This document shows, one piece after another, positions 9,779-20,958 of a stretch of 64,000 bases of DNA; position 1 is the stretch's first letter, and the number at the start of each line of letters is the position of its first letter. Where the stretch lies: the NCBI GenBank assembly GCA_963799395.1, contig CAWCWZ010000043.1, positions 81,591-145,590 on the forward strand, given 5' to 3'. The stretch comes from Bog-752 sp963799395. GTDB lineage: Bacteria > Actinomycetota > Thermoleophilia > UBA2241. The notes under the pieces were generated by a model that was not told the DNA's origin, searched no databases, and saw nothing but the letters and a program-made list of their open reading frames with translations. Made by a program: the position numbers and the translations under genes.

Positions 9779-11122
9779 CTACCTGGCTTCGTCGGAAGTG
9801 ACCGGGTCGACGGTCGCGGCCGACGAGTCGCTGGTGCCGATGCCGTCGTACGAGAGGCCGGCGGCGACGACGAGGCTCGGGTCGAGCACGTTGCGGCCGT
9901 CGATCACGTGGCGGCCGCGCATGCGTTCGCGGACCACGGACCAGTCGAGCGCGATGAACTCGGGCCACTCGGTGACCAGGATGGTCGCGTCGGCGTCGTC
10001 CAAGGCTTCGAGGGCGCTCGTGGCGATCTCGACGCCGGGGAACAGGTCGGCCCGCGAGCCGGGCGCCACCATGGGGTCGTAGGCGGAGACCCGGGCGCCC
10101 TCGGCGCGCAGCCGCGCAGCGAGCACGATGGAGGCCGCCTCGCGCAGGTCGTCGGTATGCGGCTTGAAGGTGAGTCCGAGGAGCGCCACGTGCTTGCCGC
10201 GCAGGCGGCCCACCCTCTCTTGCAGCTTGCCGACCACGCGCCGCTTCTGCAGGTGGTTCACCTCGATCACCGCGTTCAAAAGCTGGAAGTGATAGCCGGA
10301 GTTGCCGGCGAGCTGCTTGAGCGCCTGCACGTCTTTGGGAAAGCAGGAGCCGCCGTAGCCGATACCGGCCTGCAGGAAGTGCGGCCCGATGCGGTGATCG
10401 AGGCCCATGCCGTCGGCCACGGCGCGCACGTCGGCGCCCACGGCCTCGCACACGTTGGCGATCTCGTTGATGAACGAGATCTTGGTGGCCAGGAACGCGT
10501 TGGAGGCGTACTTGATCATCTCGGCGGTGGCCACGCTGGTGCGCACCACGGTCGTGTCGATGCCGGCGAAGAGCTGCTGGACCTCGTCGCCGTACCGCTC
10601 GCTGTAGGCGCCGATCACGATGCGGTCGGGGTGTAGCACGTCGTCGACCGCGGCGCCCTCGCGCAGGAACTCGGGGTTGGAGACGTAGCCGATCGCCCCG
10701 GCGCCGGCGCCGTCGATCTCGGCCACGACACGTTCGCCGGTGCCCACCGGCACCGTGCTCTTCATGACGAGCAGACGCTCGCCATCGCGGGAGACGACGT
10801 CGCGCACGACCCGCTCGACACGCGACAGGTCGGCGTCGCCCGACGGCGACGGCGGCGTGTCGACGGCGACGAACAGGATGCGCGAGCGCTCGCACAGCTC
10901 GTCGTAGGAGGTCGTGAACGACAGACGGTCGCGGGCGCCGGCCATGAGCTCGTCGAGCCCGGGCTCGTAGATCGGGACCTTGCCGGCACGCAGCGCCTCG
11001 ATCTTGGCTTCGTCGACGTCGAGGCAGACGACGTCGTGACCGAGATGAGCGATGCAGACGGCCGTGACCAGGCCCACGTACCCGACCCCGATGACCCCGA
11101 CGGGCCGCTGTGTCTGTGGCAC
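9779..11122 (-). CDS. ugd: UDP-glucose (or GDP-mannose) 6-dehydrogenase
   Basis: A 447-residue NAD-dependent nucleotide-sugar dehydrogenase making a UDP-uronic acid for polysaccharide synthesis. It has the N-terminal Rossmann motif GVIGVGYVGLVTA, the segments VDTPPS and STVPVGTG, the catalytic cysteine in GGSCFPKD near residue 263, and the C-terminal substrate-binding domain with LGLTFKP. GTG at 11122 is used, after a purine-rich stretch. It heads the coupled sugar-nucleotide run that continues to PGI/PMI. UDP-glucose is the likeliest substrate but GDP-mannose dehydrogenases are close relatives. Confidence 0.93.
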   Translation of the reverse strand: MPQTQRPVGVIGVGYVGLVTAVCIAHLGHDVVCLDVDEAKIEALRAGKVPIYEPGLDELMAGARDRLSFTTSYDELCERSRILFVAVDTPPSPSGDADLSRVERVVRDVVSRDGERLLVMKSTVPVGTGERVVAEIDGAGAGAIGYVSNPEFLREGAAVDDVLHPDRIVIGAYSERYGDEVQQLFAGIDTTVVRTSVATAEMIKYASNAFLATKISFINEIANVCEAVGADVRAVADGMGLDHRIGPHFLQAGIGYGGSCFPKDVQALKQLAGNSGYHFQLLNAVIEVNHLQKRRVVGKLQERVGRLRGKHVALLGLTFKPHTDDLREAASIVLAARLRAEGARVSAYDPMVAPGSRADLFPGVEIATSALEALDDADATILVTEWPEFIALDWSVVRERMRGRHVIDGRNVLDPSLVVAAGLSYDGIGTSDSSAATVDPVTSDEAR

Positions 11123-11145
11123 GGTACCCTACCCCCTCACTCACG

Positions 11146-11188
11146 CTGGCGGGCGCCTAGTCTACCATAGGCGCCCGACGCGCCAGAG
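11146..11188. terminator. Hairpin between O-antigen ligase gene and ugd
   Basis: An 8-bp perfect stem (11151-11158 with 11169-11176, 10-nt loop), extended imperfectly outward by matching GCTGGCG/CGCCAG-type bases, lies in the 91-bp gap after the O-antigen ligase gene. No T-run follows, so termination is only probable. Confidence 0.4.
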
Positions 11189-11213
11189 GCGCCGCGACGG
11201 CCTCGCGACGCGC

Positions 11214-13423
11214 TCAGGGAGCGGCCGGCGGGGCGAGCGCGACTGCCAGCTCGGCGCTCGAGTTGCTGTCGTAAGGGTTGAGCGCGAGAGCCTGCCTGAA
11301 CGCCGCCGCGGCGGCGGCCCTGCGCCCCAGGACGTTCAGCTGCATGAGCCCGAGCTCGTAGTAGGTCGAGTAGTTCCGCGGCTGCAGGCGGACCGCCTGC
11401 TCGAGGGTGGCCAGGGTCGCGCTCGCCCGCCCTTGCTGCTGCTCGACCAGGGCGAGCGTGAACAGCGGGTCGACCGCGAGCGGGTCGAGCCGGTGCGCCC
11501 GGCGCGCCTGCACGATCGCCGCCGAGATGCGGTTGTCGCTCGCCAGGTCGATGGCCCGCGACAGGGCGCCGTTCGAGAGGTACGGCGGCAGGAAGCTCAG
11601 CGCCACGAGCGCCAGCAGTCCGGTGGCCAGCACGCGAGAGGCGACGCCAAAGCGCGGGCCCCGCGACTCCGCCGGCGTGACGGCCGGGGAGTGGCCTCCG
11701 CCGGCGAGGCGGCGGACGCGGCCGGCTCTTCCGGTGTGGCGGCGGGCGTGGCCGGCTCTTCCGGCGCGGCGGCGGGCACCGTCGGCTCGCCGGCCGCCGC
11801 GAGTCCGGCTCGCCGGCCCCGCACGTAGGCGGCCGCCACCCCGGCCAGCAGCAGGAACGCCACCGCCGCCGCGGCCATCTCCCAGTCCCAGTCGATGGTC
11901 ATGTGGAAGGTGAAGGCCACGATCGCGGCCTGCACGGCGGCCAGCAGACCGCGGTCGGCGTCGCGCGCCGCCCTTCCCACGGGCCGCAGCGCGGCGACCA
12001 GGAGGCCGCCGATGGCCAGGACGAAGAGGACGAGCCCCACGAGGCCCAGCTCGCTGAGCACGTTGATCCACTGGTTGTGGGCGTCCTTGACGACGAACGA
12101 CTCGTTGGGCCGGTAGAGGTAGTTCGTGAACCGGAAGGTGCCGGCGCCCGTGCCGGCCAGCGGGTGGTGGAGGAAGCTCTTCAGGCCCTCGCGCGCCATG
12201 GGGATGCGGCCGTTGCTGCCGAGCGCGAGCAGACGGCTGGCCCCGCTCGACCGGGGGTTGGCGCTCGTGTCCGACGAGGTGAACTGGTGGGCGATCTTGT
12301 GCGCCACGCCGCCGACCCCGCCGTACCGCGAGGCGAAGGCCAGGCCGCCCGCGGCCACGACGACCACGGCGACGGCCAGCACCACCGCGCCGACGATCTG
12401 CCGCCGGCGACCGGCGAGGCCGACGCGGCCGGTGACGATCGCGGCGGCCGCCTGAGCGCCGGCCGCGACGCCCAGGGCGACGAGCGCCGAACGTCCGAAG
12501 GTGTGCCCCTGGGCGGTGCGCAGCGCGTCGTTCGTGGTGGCGTTGAAGAGCGTGTCGAGATGACGTCCGAGGTAGAGAGCGGCAGCCACGGGCATCGCGG
12601 TCAGCGCCAGGGAGAGCGCCCCCTGGAGCCGTTCGTTGGTGAGCGCGAAGTACACGAGCAGCGCCAGCGCCAGCGCCAGGGTGCCGCCGCGCGAGAAGGT
12701 GAAGAACAGGGTGAACAAGAAGAGCGCGAGAGCGCCGGCGAGGGCGCCTCGCGCCGCGGCCGGCAGGCCGCGGCGCGAGGCGCCCTCGAGCGCCGGCACG
12801 ATCGCCATGACGAGCATGATGGCGAGCACGTTCCAGTAGCCGATCGGAGCGCTCAGACGGGCGTACAGATGGGCGTGCGTCACCTTGTCGGGCAACACTT
12901 TTCCGAGGAAGGCAAAGACGGCCACCGGCACCATCGCGCCGACGTAGCCGTACCCGGCCAGACGCAGCTGCGTCGGCCCGGCCGGCGTCGCCGTGATGAC
13001 GGCGGCGACGATCAGGTACAGCAGGCTCATGTCGAAGGCCAGCCACGACAGGTCGGGACCCACCGACCAGACGATCGACAGCCCCTCCCACAGCGTGAAC
13101 AGGGCCAGCGCCGAGAGGCCGATGAGGGCCGTCTTTCCGAGCCTGAGCCGGCGCGGCGCGAGCCACACCCACACGGCGCTCAGAGGCAGCAGCACGAATA
13201 CGACGGGCGCCGTGCGGGCATAGATATAGCCGCCGGACAGGAACGACAGGGTAACGACGGCGACGAGGACCGTCGCCACGGGGAGGCAGCGCAGGCAGAA
13301 GAGGGCGAGGCGAACGACCGGAGGCGCGTCGCTCAGGCGCGGGCCCCGGTACGGCGCATCGCTCTCGGTCACTGCGTCAAGCTGCTCCACGAAGGGTAGT
13401 ATACTCACCGCCGCGAGCGCCAC
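11214..13423 (-). CDS. O-antigen ligase/polymerase with C-terminal TPR domain, frameshifted
   Basis: A polytopic membrane protein of the O-antigen ligase (Wzy_C) superfamily. About a dozen hydrophobic segments are followed by the periplasmic-type loop with RIPMAREGLKSFLHHPLAGTGAGTF and HNQW, then more membrane segments, a Pro/Ala-rich linker and TPR-like helices near the C-terminus (LDPLAVDPLFTLALVEQQQG, then YELGLMQLNVLG). The frame breaks near 11,690; adding one base joins the two parts into about 736 residues. The start is uncertain: GTG at 13423 or GTG at 13372, the latter after GGAG. The gene lies between ugd and the divergent surface-protein gene, and fits surface glycan assembly. Confidence 0.82.
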
Positions 13424-13534
13424 GCGATGGGCCCGCGGGCAACGAAGGAACGTGGTAATCGTCCGACCAGCGTGGTATAAAAATTGCCTACCGGAACTGG
13501 CAAGAAACGCGGACCGCAGATGAAGGGGGTTTCA

Positions 13535-13897
13535 ATGAAGATGAGAATCGTGACTGTCGCAGTCATGATCGTCGTCGCGGTGCTCATGGTCGCTTCGGTC
13601 GCGCAGGCCGCGTCCAGCACCACCACGGCGATCATCAAAGACGCGCAGGACGGACACATCGACGGCAACTGGACGGCTGCTCAGGTCCAGGCCGCGCTGT
13701 CGTACCTGAAGAGCGACCCGTCGCTCGTGCAGTACACCGACGTCGAAGGTGTCCTCGAAGACTACCTTGCCAGCCTGCCCGCACCGGCGGCCGAGACCGG
13801 CGGACTCATGTTCACGGGCGGCTCGACCGTCGTCATCTTCGCCTTCGGGCTGGCCCTCATGGGCGGTGGTCTCGCCTTGCGAAGGCGCCACGCGTAA
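13535..13897 (+). CDS. Small secreted protein with C-terminal cell-surface anchor
   Basis: A 120-residue protein with an N-terminal signal peptide (positive MKMR, then a hydrophobic run ending VAQAAS) and a C-terminal sorting-type tail: LPAPAAETGG, then a hydrophobic stretch, then RRRHA. This order (short motif, membrane segment, basic end) is that of sortase or similar anchors, though LPxTG is not exact. It is the only plus-strand gene of Region 1 and faces a minus-strand gene across a terminator. GAAGGGGGT sits just before the ATG at 13535; two further in-frame starts lie upstream. The function is unknown and no sortase gene is in view. Confidence 0.7.
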   Translation: MKMRIVTVAVMIVVAVLMVASVAQAASSTTTAIIKDAQDGHIDGNWTAAQVQAALSYLKSDPSLVQYTDVEGVLEDYLASLPAPAAETGGLMFTGGSTVVIFAFGLALMGGGLALRRRHA

Positions 13898-13930
13898 GGT
13901 TCCTCCGACACTGCGGTCTTGAGCGTGTGA

Positions 13931-13959
13931 GCGCCCCGGAAACGGGGCGCTCTTCGTTT
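13931..13959 (+). terminator. Intrinsic terminator between convergent genes
   Basis: GCGCCCCG (13931-13938), the tetraloop GAAA, CGGGGCGC (13943-13950) and then TCTTCGTTT. It follows the small anchored-protein gene and lies against the end of the convergent minus-strand gene. Confidence 0.8.
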
Positions 13960-15719
13960 CAGCCCGGCACGACCAGGGTCACCCCTGCCGGCCCTCCCGC
14001 TGTCTTCACGGCCTGGGACGCCCGCAGGCCGAGGTCTCCCGCCAGAGCGAGCGCCAGGCGTCGGTCGCTCGCGCGGTAGTACACGACCGGCAGCGCCGCC
14101 GACGCGAGCGATCCCGCGGACCTCCGCAGGGCCACCCAGCCGAACGAGTCGAGACGGGCGACCGCGCGCGCGGTGGCGCCGGCGGCGCCGGCGACCGCGA
14201 CCCTGGTCAGCGTGCGTTCGTAGAAAGTCACGCCGAGCCGGGTGGCCGGCAGGCGCGGCGCGAAGAACGCGGGCTGCACGGCGCGAACGAAGGTCGCAGC
14301 GTTGCCGCGCGCCCATTCCGAGACCACCGCGCGAGTGAGGTCGTTGCCGGCAGCCGCGTTGCCCGCGGTGACGACGGACCTGCCTGTCGCGACGGGACCC
14401 GAGCTGCCGGTCGCGCCGGGCGCGAGGCTTGCGGCCGGTAGGGGGCTGGCGCTGGCCAGTGGTGCTGCGACGCCCGTGGTGACGGCCGACAAGGGCAGTC
14501 CGGCGGCCGCCGCGCGGGCGTCGATGGCATTGTTGACGGCCTCGCCGGGCCCCGGCACCTCCGACACGACGGCCGGCAGCGCGGCCCCCTCCACACCGGT
14601 CAGGGCGGCGCCCAACACCGCCGAAAGGCGCCTGGTCGGCACGATCCCGGTCGCGGACCTGCCCACGGCGACGACGACCCCGAGGGGCGGACCCCCAGCC
14701 CTCCGGCCGAGCGCTCGTGCCACCGCGGCCGGCGAGCGGCAGGCCCGCACCTCGACGCGCACGCCCCGCACGCCGTAGCGCCGCAGCTCGCCCGCGAAGG
14801 CGACGCGATACCGCGCCGCCCAGCGCCCAAGAGGCGAGGTCAGAACGACCACCGTCCGGCCCGCGGGCCGCACCTCGGCGCTGGCTGGGTACACCGGCGA
14901 CGCGGCGTCGAAGGCAAACGACTGACGCAGGGCGAGGAGCGCGCCGGGCGACGGCAACCACCGTTGATACCGGCCCCGATGGTAGACGACCGCCGGCAGG
15001 GAGCTCGTGACCAGGTCGCCCGCGTCGGCCGTGTTCAGGGCGGCGGCGATCGCCGTGACCGCCTGCAGCTTGAGGGCGGTGTTCACGTCGGTCGAGCCCA
15101 GAATGTAGTTGACGAACCCGACCAGGTTCAGCTCACCGTCGCTGCCGTCCTTGAGCACGAGCCGCAGGTAGCGCACCTGTCGCTGGAGCGCCCGCAGCGG
15201 CGACTGGTGCACCGTCCAGACACCGACGAGCGGCACCGGCCGCGGGTGGACGACCTTGGTCGCCACGTTGATGATACCCGGCAACGCGGCACGTACCGCC
15301 TGCGGGTCGATCGTGATCCACGAGCCGAACGACACCCCGAGCCGCTCGCCCAGGGCGCTCGCGGCGACCCGCGGGCCGGCCTGGTCGACGATCTCGACGA
15401 GCGGCTGGAGGCCGGCGCCCGGCAGCTTGCAGGCCAGTCGCACGGGCACGACGACGGCCGTGAAGCGCGATAGATCGTAGTCGATGTGGAGCCACACCGC
15501 TCCGGCGCAGCCTTCGGACCGGGGACCGTTCACAAAGACGGCGATATCGCGCGGCGGCGGCGGCGGTGCGAGCGGCGGGCGCGTGGCTACCGCCGGCACG
15601 ACCCGGTGCCACGGTCCGGGGGTGGCCAGCAGGATGATCACGCCCAGCGTGACGAGAACGCCGAGCAGCAACACGGCCCAGGGGTCGAGGCGCCGCGGCA
15701 CGCCGCGCAGGCGGCTCAC
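13959..15719 (-). CDS. Membrane-anchored extracytoplasmic protein, coupled to LCP gene
   Basis: A 586-residue protein with one N-terminal membrane segment (about residues 14-32, LLLGVLVTLGVIILL), a proline-rich stretch (PLAPPPPPR) and a long external part. I do not recognise the whole. The middle and C-terminal part contains repeated segments resembling LytR_C-type domains (for example VVLTSPLGRWAARYR and GVTFYERTLTRVAVAG), the domain that also closes the neighbouring LCP protein. The GTG start overlaps the LCP stop by 4 bp, so the two proteins are probably made together and may act in the same cell-wall glycopolymer attachment step. That role is inference. Confidence 0.6.
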   Translation of the reverse strand: MSRLRGVPRRLDPWAVLLLGVLVTLGVIILLATPGPWHRVVPAVATRPPLAPPPPPRDIAVFVNGPRSEGCAGAVWLHIDYDLSRFTAVVVPVRLACKLPGAGLQPLVEIVDQAGPRVAASALGERLGVSFGSWITIDPQAVRAALPGIINVATKVVHPRPVPLVGVWTVHQSPLRALQRQVRYLRLVLKDGSDGELNLVGFVNYILGSTDVNTALKLQAVTAIAAALNTADAGDLVTSSLPAVVYHRGRYQRWLPSPGALLALRQSFAFDAASPVYPASAEVRPAGRTVVVLTSPLGRWAARYRVAFAGELRRYGVRGVRVEVRACRSPAAVARALGRRAGGPPLGVVVAVGRSATGIVPTRRLSAVLGAALTGVEGAALPAVVSEVPGPGEAVNNAIDARAAAAGLPLSAVTTGVAAPLASASPLPAASLAPGATGSSGPVATGRSVVTAGNAAAGNDLTRAVVSEWARGNAATFVRAVQPAFFAPRLPATRLGVTFYERTLTRVAVAGAAGATARAVARLDSFGWVALRRSAGSLASAALPVVYYRASDRRLALALAGDLGLRASQAVKTAGGPAGVTLVVPG

Positions 15720-17476
15720 TTCACGCGGGTGAACGACGTGGCGAGTGCCATCATGGCGTCGTTACCGAGCTCGTTGTCGAGCGTGTTGGCGACCCAGTAG
15801 AGATTGCCCGCCGACTTCCAGGCGACCATGTGGAGCTGCGTCCCGTTGTAGAACTGCAGGTAGCGGACGCCGCCGACCACCCGCACCACGTCGGGCGAAG
15901 TGATCGCCGGAGGGTCGGTCCAGCGCATCTCTTCGATCTGCCAGTAACCGCCGGTCGGCGTGGTGGCGCACACGACCATGGCCGCGGCCCTGCCGTGACC
16001 GGTGGGGATCGTGTAGGTGCGCGACATCGTCCAGTCATAGGAGTACCCGGACACCCAGGTGGTGGGCATGAACACCTTGACTCTCGTCTTCTGGGCGAGC
16101 TGACGCCACTCCGCGGTGTCCTGCGGGCTGTGGTAGACGATGGTCGGGCCGGCCGCCGCCTTCTGCGGCAGCACGAGCGTGCCGGTGTAGTCGGCTCCGA
16201 CGACCACGGTGACGCCGGTCTGCACGCCGGGAGCGCGCGGTACGGTGACCACCCGGCTGGGCGGCAGCATGGCGGCGATATCGCGGGCGTTGCCGACGTA
16301 GCCCTGGGTCGCATAGACGAGGTTGGCTTTGGTGTCGCTTTGCACGGCATTGCCGGCGACCGTGGTCGCATACCCCTGGGCGACGAGCTGCGCGGCCGCC
16401 CCGGCGGCGCTGCCGGCGGCCGCGCCGCCGTTGACCAGGGCGACCGTGAACGAGGTCTTGGGCTGCGACTCGCCCTGGGGCGTCTGCACCGGCGGTCGGT
16501 CGGGGTGCGTGAACTGATCGACGACCGCGGCGACCTCGGCGGGCGACGCCTGCAGCTCGTCGGCGCCGCCGACCACGATGGGCTCGCCGACGAGATGCGT
16601 CTGGTAGATGTGCGACGTGTTGACGCTGAGCGCGAGCTGGACGAGCGACAGCAGCTTCTTGATCGACGAGACGTCGGAGACGGTATTCTCGCTGACGATG
16701 CTGATCAGCTTGGGCAGCTTGAGGATGTTGTGCCAGCGCAGCGCCTGGCGCTTGAGCTCGCGCAGGAACACCTGCTGGCGCTGCATGCGGCCCCAGTCGC
16801 CGAACTGGTCGTGGCGGAAGCGCACGTAGCTCAAGGCATCGTGGCCGTTGAGCCGCTGGTAGCCGGCCTGGAGGTCGATCGACGAGTAGCCGGTGACGGC
16901 GGTGTTGTTGTAGTACTGGCGATCGACGTCGAGGTAGATGCCGCCGAGGTAGTCGACGATGTCGATGAAGCCGACGAAGTTGACGTCGATAAAGTGGTCG
17001 ACCGGCAGGCCGGTGAGATTCTCGAAGGTCTTGACCGACAGCGCCGGCCCGCCGTCGGAGTAGGCGGCGTTGATGCGGTCGGTGCCCCAGCCGGGGATCT
17101 CGACGCGCAGGTCGCGCGGGATCGACAGCATCGAGATGCTCCTGGTGGCGGGGTCGATGCGCAGCAGCATGATCGTGTCGGAGCGCCCCTTGTCGCCGGC
17201 TATGCCCTCGCGCCGGTCGCTGCCCAGCACGAGGATGTTCTCGGCCTCGCCCGGCTTGCGGTGCACCCTGAGAACCTTCTGCACCTGCTTCACAGTGATG
17301 CGGTCGGTGGGGCTCTTGGCGACTTGGGCGACCGTGTGCTGCAGGTAGCCGGCGCCCATGCCGAACGTGGTGGCCGTGGCCACCACGATGACGAGCACCG
17401 TCCACTTGAGGACGCGCACCCACACGGGCACGACGGGTCTTCGGGGCGTCACGGTATACCGGGTGTACTGGGGCAC
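15716..17476 (-). CDS. LytR-CpsA-Psr (LCP) family cell-wall glycopolymer ligase
   Basis: A 586-residue LCP protein. It has a short cytoplasmic tail, a membrane segment (about residues 23-45), then the LCP catalytic domain with NILVLGSDRR near residue 80, the segment GRSDTIMLLRID, the SIPRDLRV loop and the later RFRHDQFGDWGRMQRQQ. LCP enzymes move undecaprenyl-linked glycopolymers to peptidoglycan or to arabinogalactan acceptors. A LytR_C domain follows (around 350-440), then about 140 residues I cannot place. GTG at 17476 follows GGAG. It fits with the murA and O-antigen ligase genes nearby as an envelope cluster. Confidence 0.9.
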   Translation of the reverse strand: MPQYTRYTVTPRRPVVPVWVRVLKWTVLVIVVATATTFGMGAGYLQHTVAQVAKSPTDRITVKQVQKVLRVHRKPGEAENILVLGSDRREGIAGDKGRSDTIMLLRIDPATRSISMLSIPRDLRVEIPGWGTDRINAAYSDGGPALSVKTFENLTGLPVDHFIDVNFVGFIDIVDYLGGIYLDVDRQYYNNTAVTGYSSIDLQAGYQRLNGHDALSYVRFRHDQFGDWGRMQRQQVFLRELKRQALRWHNILKLPKLISIVSENTVSDVSSIKKLLSLVQLALSVNTSHIYQTHLVGEPIVVGGADELQASPAEVAAVVDQFTHPDRPPVQTPQGESQPKTSFTVALVNGGAAAGSAAGAAAQLVAQGYATTVAGNAVQSDTKANLVYATQGYVGNARDIAAMLPPSRVVTVPRAPGVQTGVTVVVGADYTGTLVLPQKAAAGPTIVYHSPQDTAEWRQLAQKTRVKVFMPTTWVSGYSYDWTMSRTYTIPTGHGRAAAMVVCATTPTGGYWQIEEMRWTDPPAITSPDVVRVVGGVRYLQFYNGTQLHMVAWKSAGNLYWVANTLDNELGNDAMMALATSFTRVK

Positions 17477-17607
17477 TGAGGGCGGCTCCGTGTCAGGCGA
17501 CGTGGATGAAGATCATTTGCGTCATCCCACTCTGAGGATTGTACCGCACGGAGATAGTACCGCGGGAGCGGCGCCGGTGGCAGATCGACGCCCGCGTCGC
17601 GCGGTTC

Positions 17608-18957
17608 TCAGGGGCCGGCGAAGCCTGCCCCTGCCCCGCTCCGAGCGACGTCGGCCCCCAGGCCGGCGAGCTTGCCGACGAAGGCCTCATAGCCGCGGTC
17701 GACGTGGTGCAGGCCACGCACCTCGGTCACGCCTTCGGCCGCGAGGCCGGCGATGGCGAGGGCGGCGCCGCCGCGCAGGTCGGGGGCCTCGACCACGCTG
17801 CCGGTGAGCTGGCGCGGGCCCGAGACCACGGCGTGGTGGCCGCTCGTGGTGATGCCGGCGCCGAGGCGATTGAGCTCGTCGACCACGGCGAAGCGGTTCT
17901 CGAAGACGTTCTCGGTGACGATGGACGTGCCCTCGGCCAGCGACAACGCCACCATGAACTGCGCCTGCAGGTCGGTGGCGAAGCCCGGGTGCGGCAGCGT
18001 GGAGACGTCGACCGGCCGCAGCGGCCCCAGCACCCGCGCGCGGATCGTGCGGTCGCCCTCGTCGACCTGCGCGCCCATGGCCCGCAGCTTGTTCAGGAAC
18101 AGCTCGAGGCACGACGGGTTGAGGCCGCTCACGGTCACGTCGCCCCCGGTCGCGACGCCGGCCAGCAGGTAGGTGCCGGCCTCGATGCGGTCGGCGATGA
18201 CCTCGTGGATGGCGCCGTGCAGCTCGTGGCCGCCCTCGATCGCGATCGAGCTGGTTCCGGCCCCGTGGATGTGGGCGCCCATCGACATGAGGAACTTTGC
18301 GAGGTCGACGATCTCGGGCTCGCGCGCCGCGTTGTCGATCACCGTGATGCCGCGCGCGGCGGTCGCCGCCATGAGGAGGTTCTCGGTCGCGCCGACGCTG
18401 GGGTAGTCGAGCGGCACGACCGCGCCCCGCAGGCCGTCGCTTGTGACTTCGATGAAGCCGTGCTCGATCTCGACGGCGGCGCCCAGCTTCTGCAGGCCGC
18501 GAATGTGAAAGTCGATGCGCCGCGGACCGATGTTGCAGCCGCCGGGCATGGCGATCGTGGCCCTCCCCAGGCGGGCGACCATCGGTCCCATCACGATGAT
18601 GCTGGCCCGCATGCGCCGCACGAGCTCGTAGGGAGCGCGCTCGCTCAGCTCTCCCGACGGGTCGATCCGCAGCTCGCCGTCGTCGAACGTCACGGCGGCG
18701 CCGAGCGCGCGCAGCATGTCGATCATGGTGAACACGTCGGCGATGCGCGGCACGCGGCGGATGGTCGACGGCTCGTCGGCCAGCAGGCTGGCCGCCATCA
18801 GCTTGAGGGCCGAGTTCTTGGCGCCGGCCAGGACGATCTCGCCCTCGAGCCGGCGTCCGCCGCGCACGAGCAGCGAGCGCCCTTGTGGCTCGGCTTCGCC
18901 CACGTCAGGCTCCTGGACTTCGCCTCCGGTCGTTGCCGGTCGTCTCGCCTGGATCAT
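17608..18957 (-). CDS. murA: UDP-N-acetylglucosamine 1-carboxyvinyltransferase
   Basis: MurA moves enolpyruvate from PEP to UDP-GlcNAc, the first committed step of peptidoglycan synthesis. The protein of 449 residues has a ~25-residue N-terminal extension before the core (RGGRRLEGEIVLAGAKNSAL). The active-site cysteine, the fosfomycin target, is present in PGGCNIGPR. The repeats of the inside-out alpha/beta barrel and the closing segment HHVDRGYEAF are intact. The ATG at 18957 overlaps the atpC stop by 4 bp (ATGA); atpC-murA adjacency is common in actinobacteria. Confidence 0.95.
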   Translation of the reverse strand: MIQARRPATTGGEVQEPDVGEAEPQGRSLLVRGGRRLEGEIVLAGAKNSALKLMAASLLADEPSTIRRVPRIADVFTMIDMLRALGAAVTFDDGELRIDPSGELSERAPYELVRRMRASIIVMGPMVARLGRATIAMPGGCNIGPRRIDFHIRGLQKLGAAVEIEHGFIEVTSDGLRGAVVPLDYPSVGATENLLMAATAARGITVIDNAAREPEIVDLAKFLMSMGAHIHGAGTSSIAIEGGHELHGAIHEVIADRIEAGTYLLAGVATGGDVTVSGLNPSCLELFLNKLRAMGAQVDEGDRTIRARVLGPLRPVDVSTLPHPGFATDLQAQFMVALSLAEGTSIVTENVFENRFAVVDELNRLGAGITTSGHHAVVSGPRQLTGSVVEAPDLRGGAALAIAGLAAEGVTEVRGLHHVDRGYEAFVGKLAGLGADVARSGAGAGFAGP

Positions 18958-19382
18958 GCCTGAGCCGCGACCTTGAGCCGGTTCTCGGCCCTGCGGAGCG
19001 CCTGCTCGGCCTTATAGAAGTCGACTTCGGCGTGCGCGCCCGGGTCGCCGCGCAACGCGAGCCGGTCTTCGGCCCGCTGCCGCGCCGCCGTGGCTCGCAC
19101 GACGTCGATGTGGCCCGCCTGCTCGGCCTGGTCGACGACCAGCAGGACCTTGTCGAACAGCACCTGGACGTAGCCGATGCCGGTGGCGAAACGCTCCCAC
19201 GTGCCGTCGGGCAGCTGCACGCGGGCTTCGCCGATCTTGACGAGCGAGACCAGCGGCTCGTGACGGGGCAGAAAGCCGAGCTCGCCTTCGATGCCGGGCA
19301 CGATCACCATGCTCGCCTCGCCGGCGTACACCGAGCCGTCGGGCGTGACGACCTCGACCTGGAGCCTGCGCTCGTCGGACAT
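18954..19382 (-). CDS. atpC: ATP synthase F1 epsilon subunit
   Basis: A 142-residue epsilon subunit of the F1 central stalk. The N-terminal beta-sandwich shows LQVEVVTPDGSVYAGEA, GELGFLPRHEPLV and the segment with FATGIGYVQV; the C-terminal helices (about 90-140) are rich in Ala, Arg and Glu, with LRRAENRLKVAAQA at the end. In many bacteria this tail inhibits ATP hydrolysis. ATG at 19382 starts 2 bp after the atpD stop. Confidence 0.95.
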   Translation of the reverse strand: MSDERRLQVEVVTPDGSVYAGEASMVIVPGIEGELGFLPRHEPLVSLVKIGEARVQLPDGTWERFATGIGYVQVLFDKVLLVVDQAEQAGHIDVVRATAARQRAEDRLALRGDPGAHAEVDFYKAEQALRRAENRLKVAAQA

Positions 19383-19384
19383 GA

Positions 19385-20878
<1,494 letters not shown>

Positions 20879-20958
20879 GACCTCAGGCTCCGCAGCCGTT
20901 TGTCGACTCACAGTCTCATCTGCCTTTCGCCCGGCCGTCGGGCCGAGGCGCTCGGCTT

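Noticed and set aside
7606..17479. Long plus-strand open frames opposite the Region 1 genes (for example 7606-9057, 11903-13399, 15830-17479)
   Set aside because: They lie antisense to clearly conserved genes and are rich in Arg, Gly, His and Val as expected for shadow frames in very GC-rich DNA.
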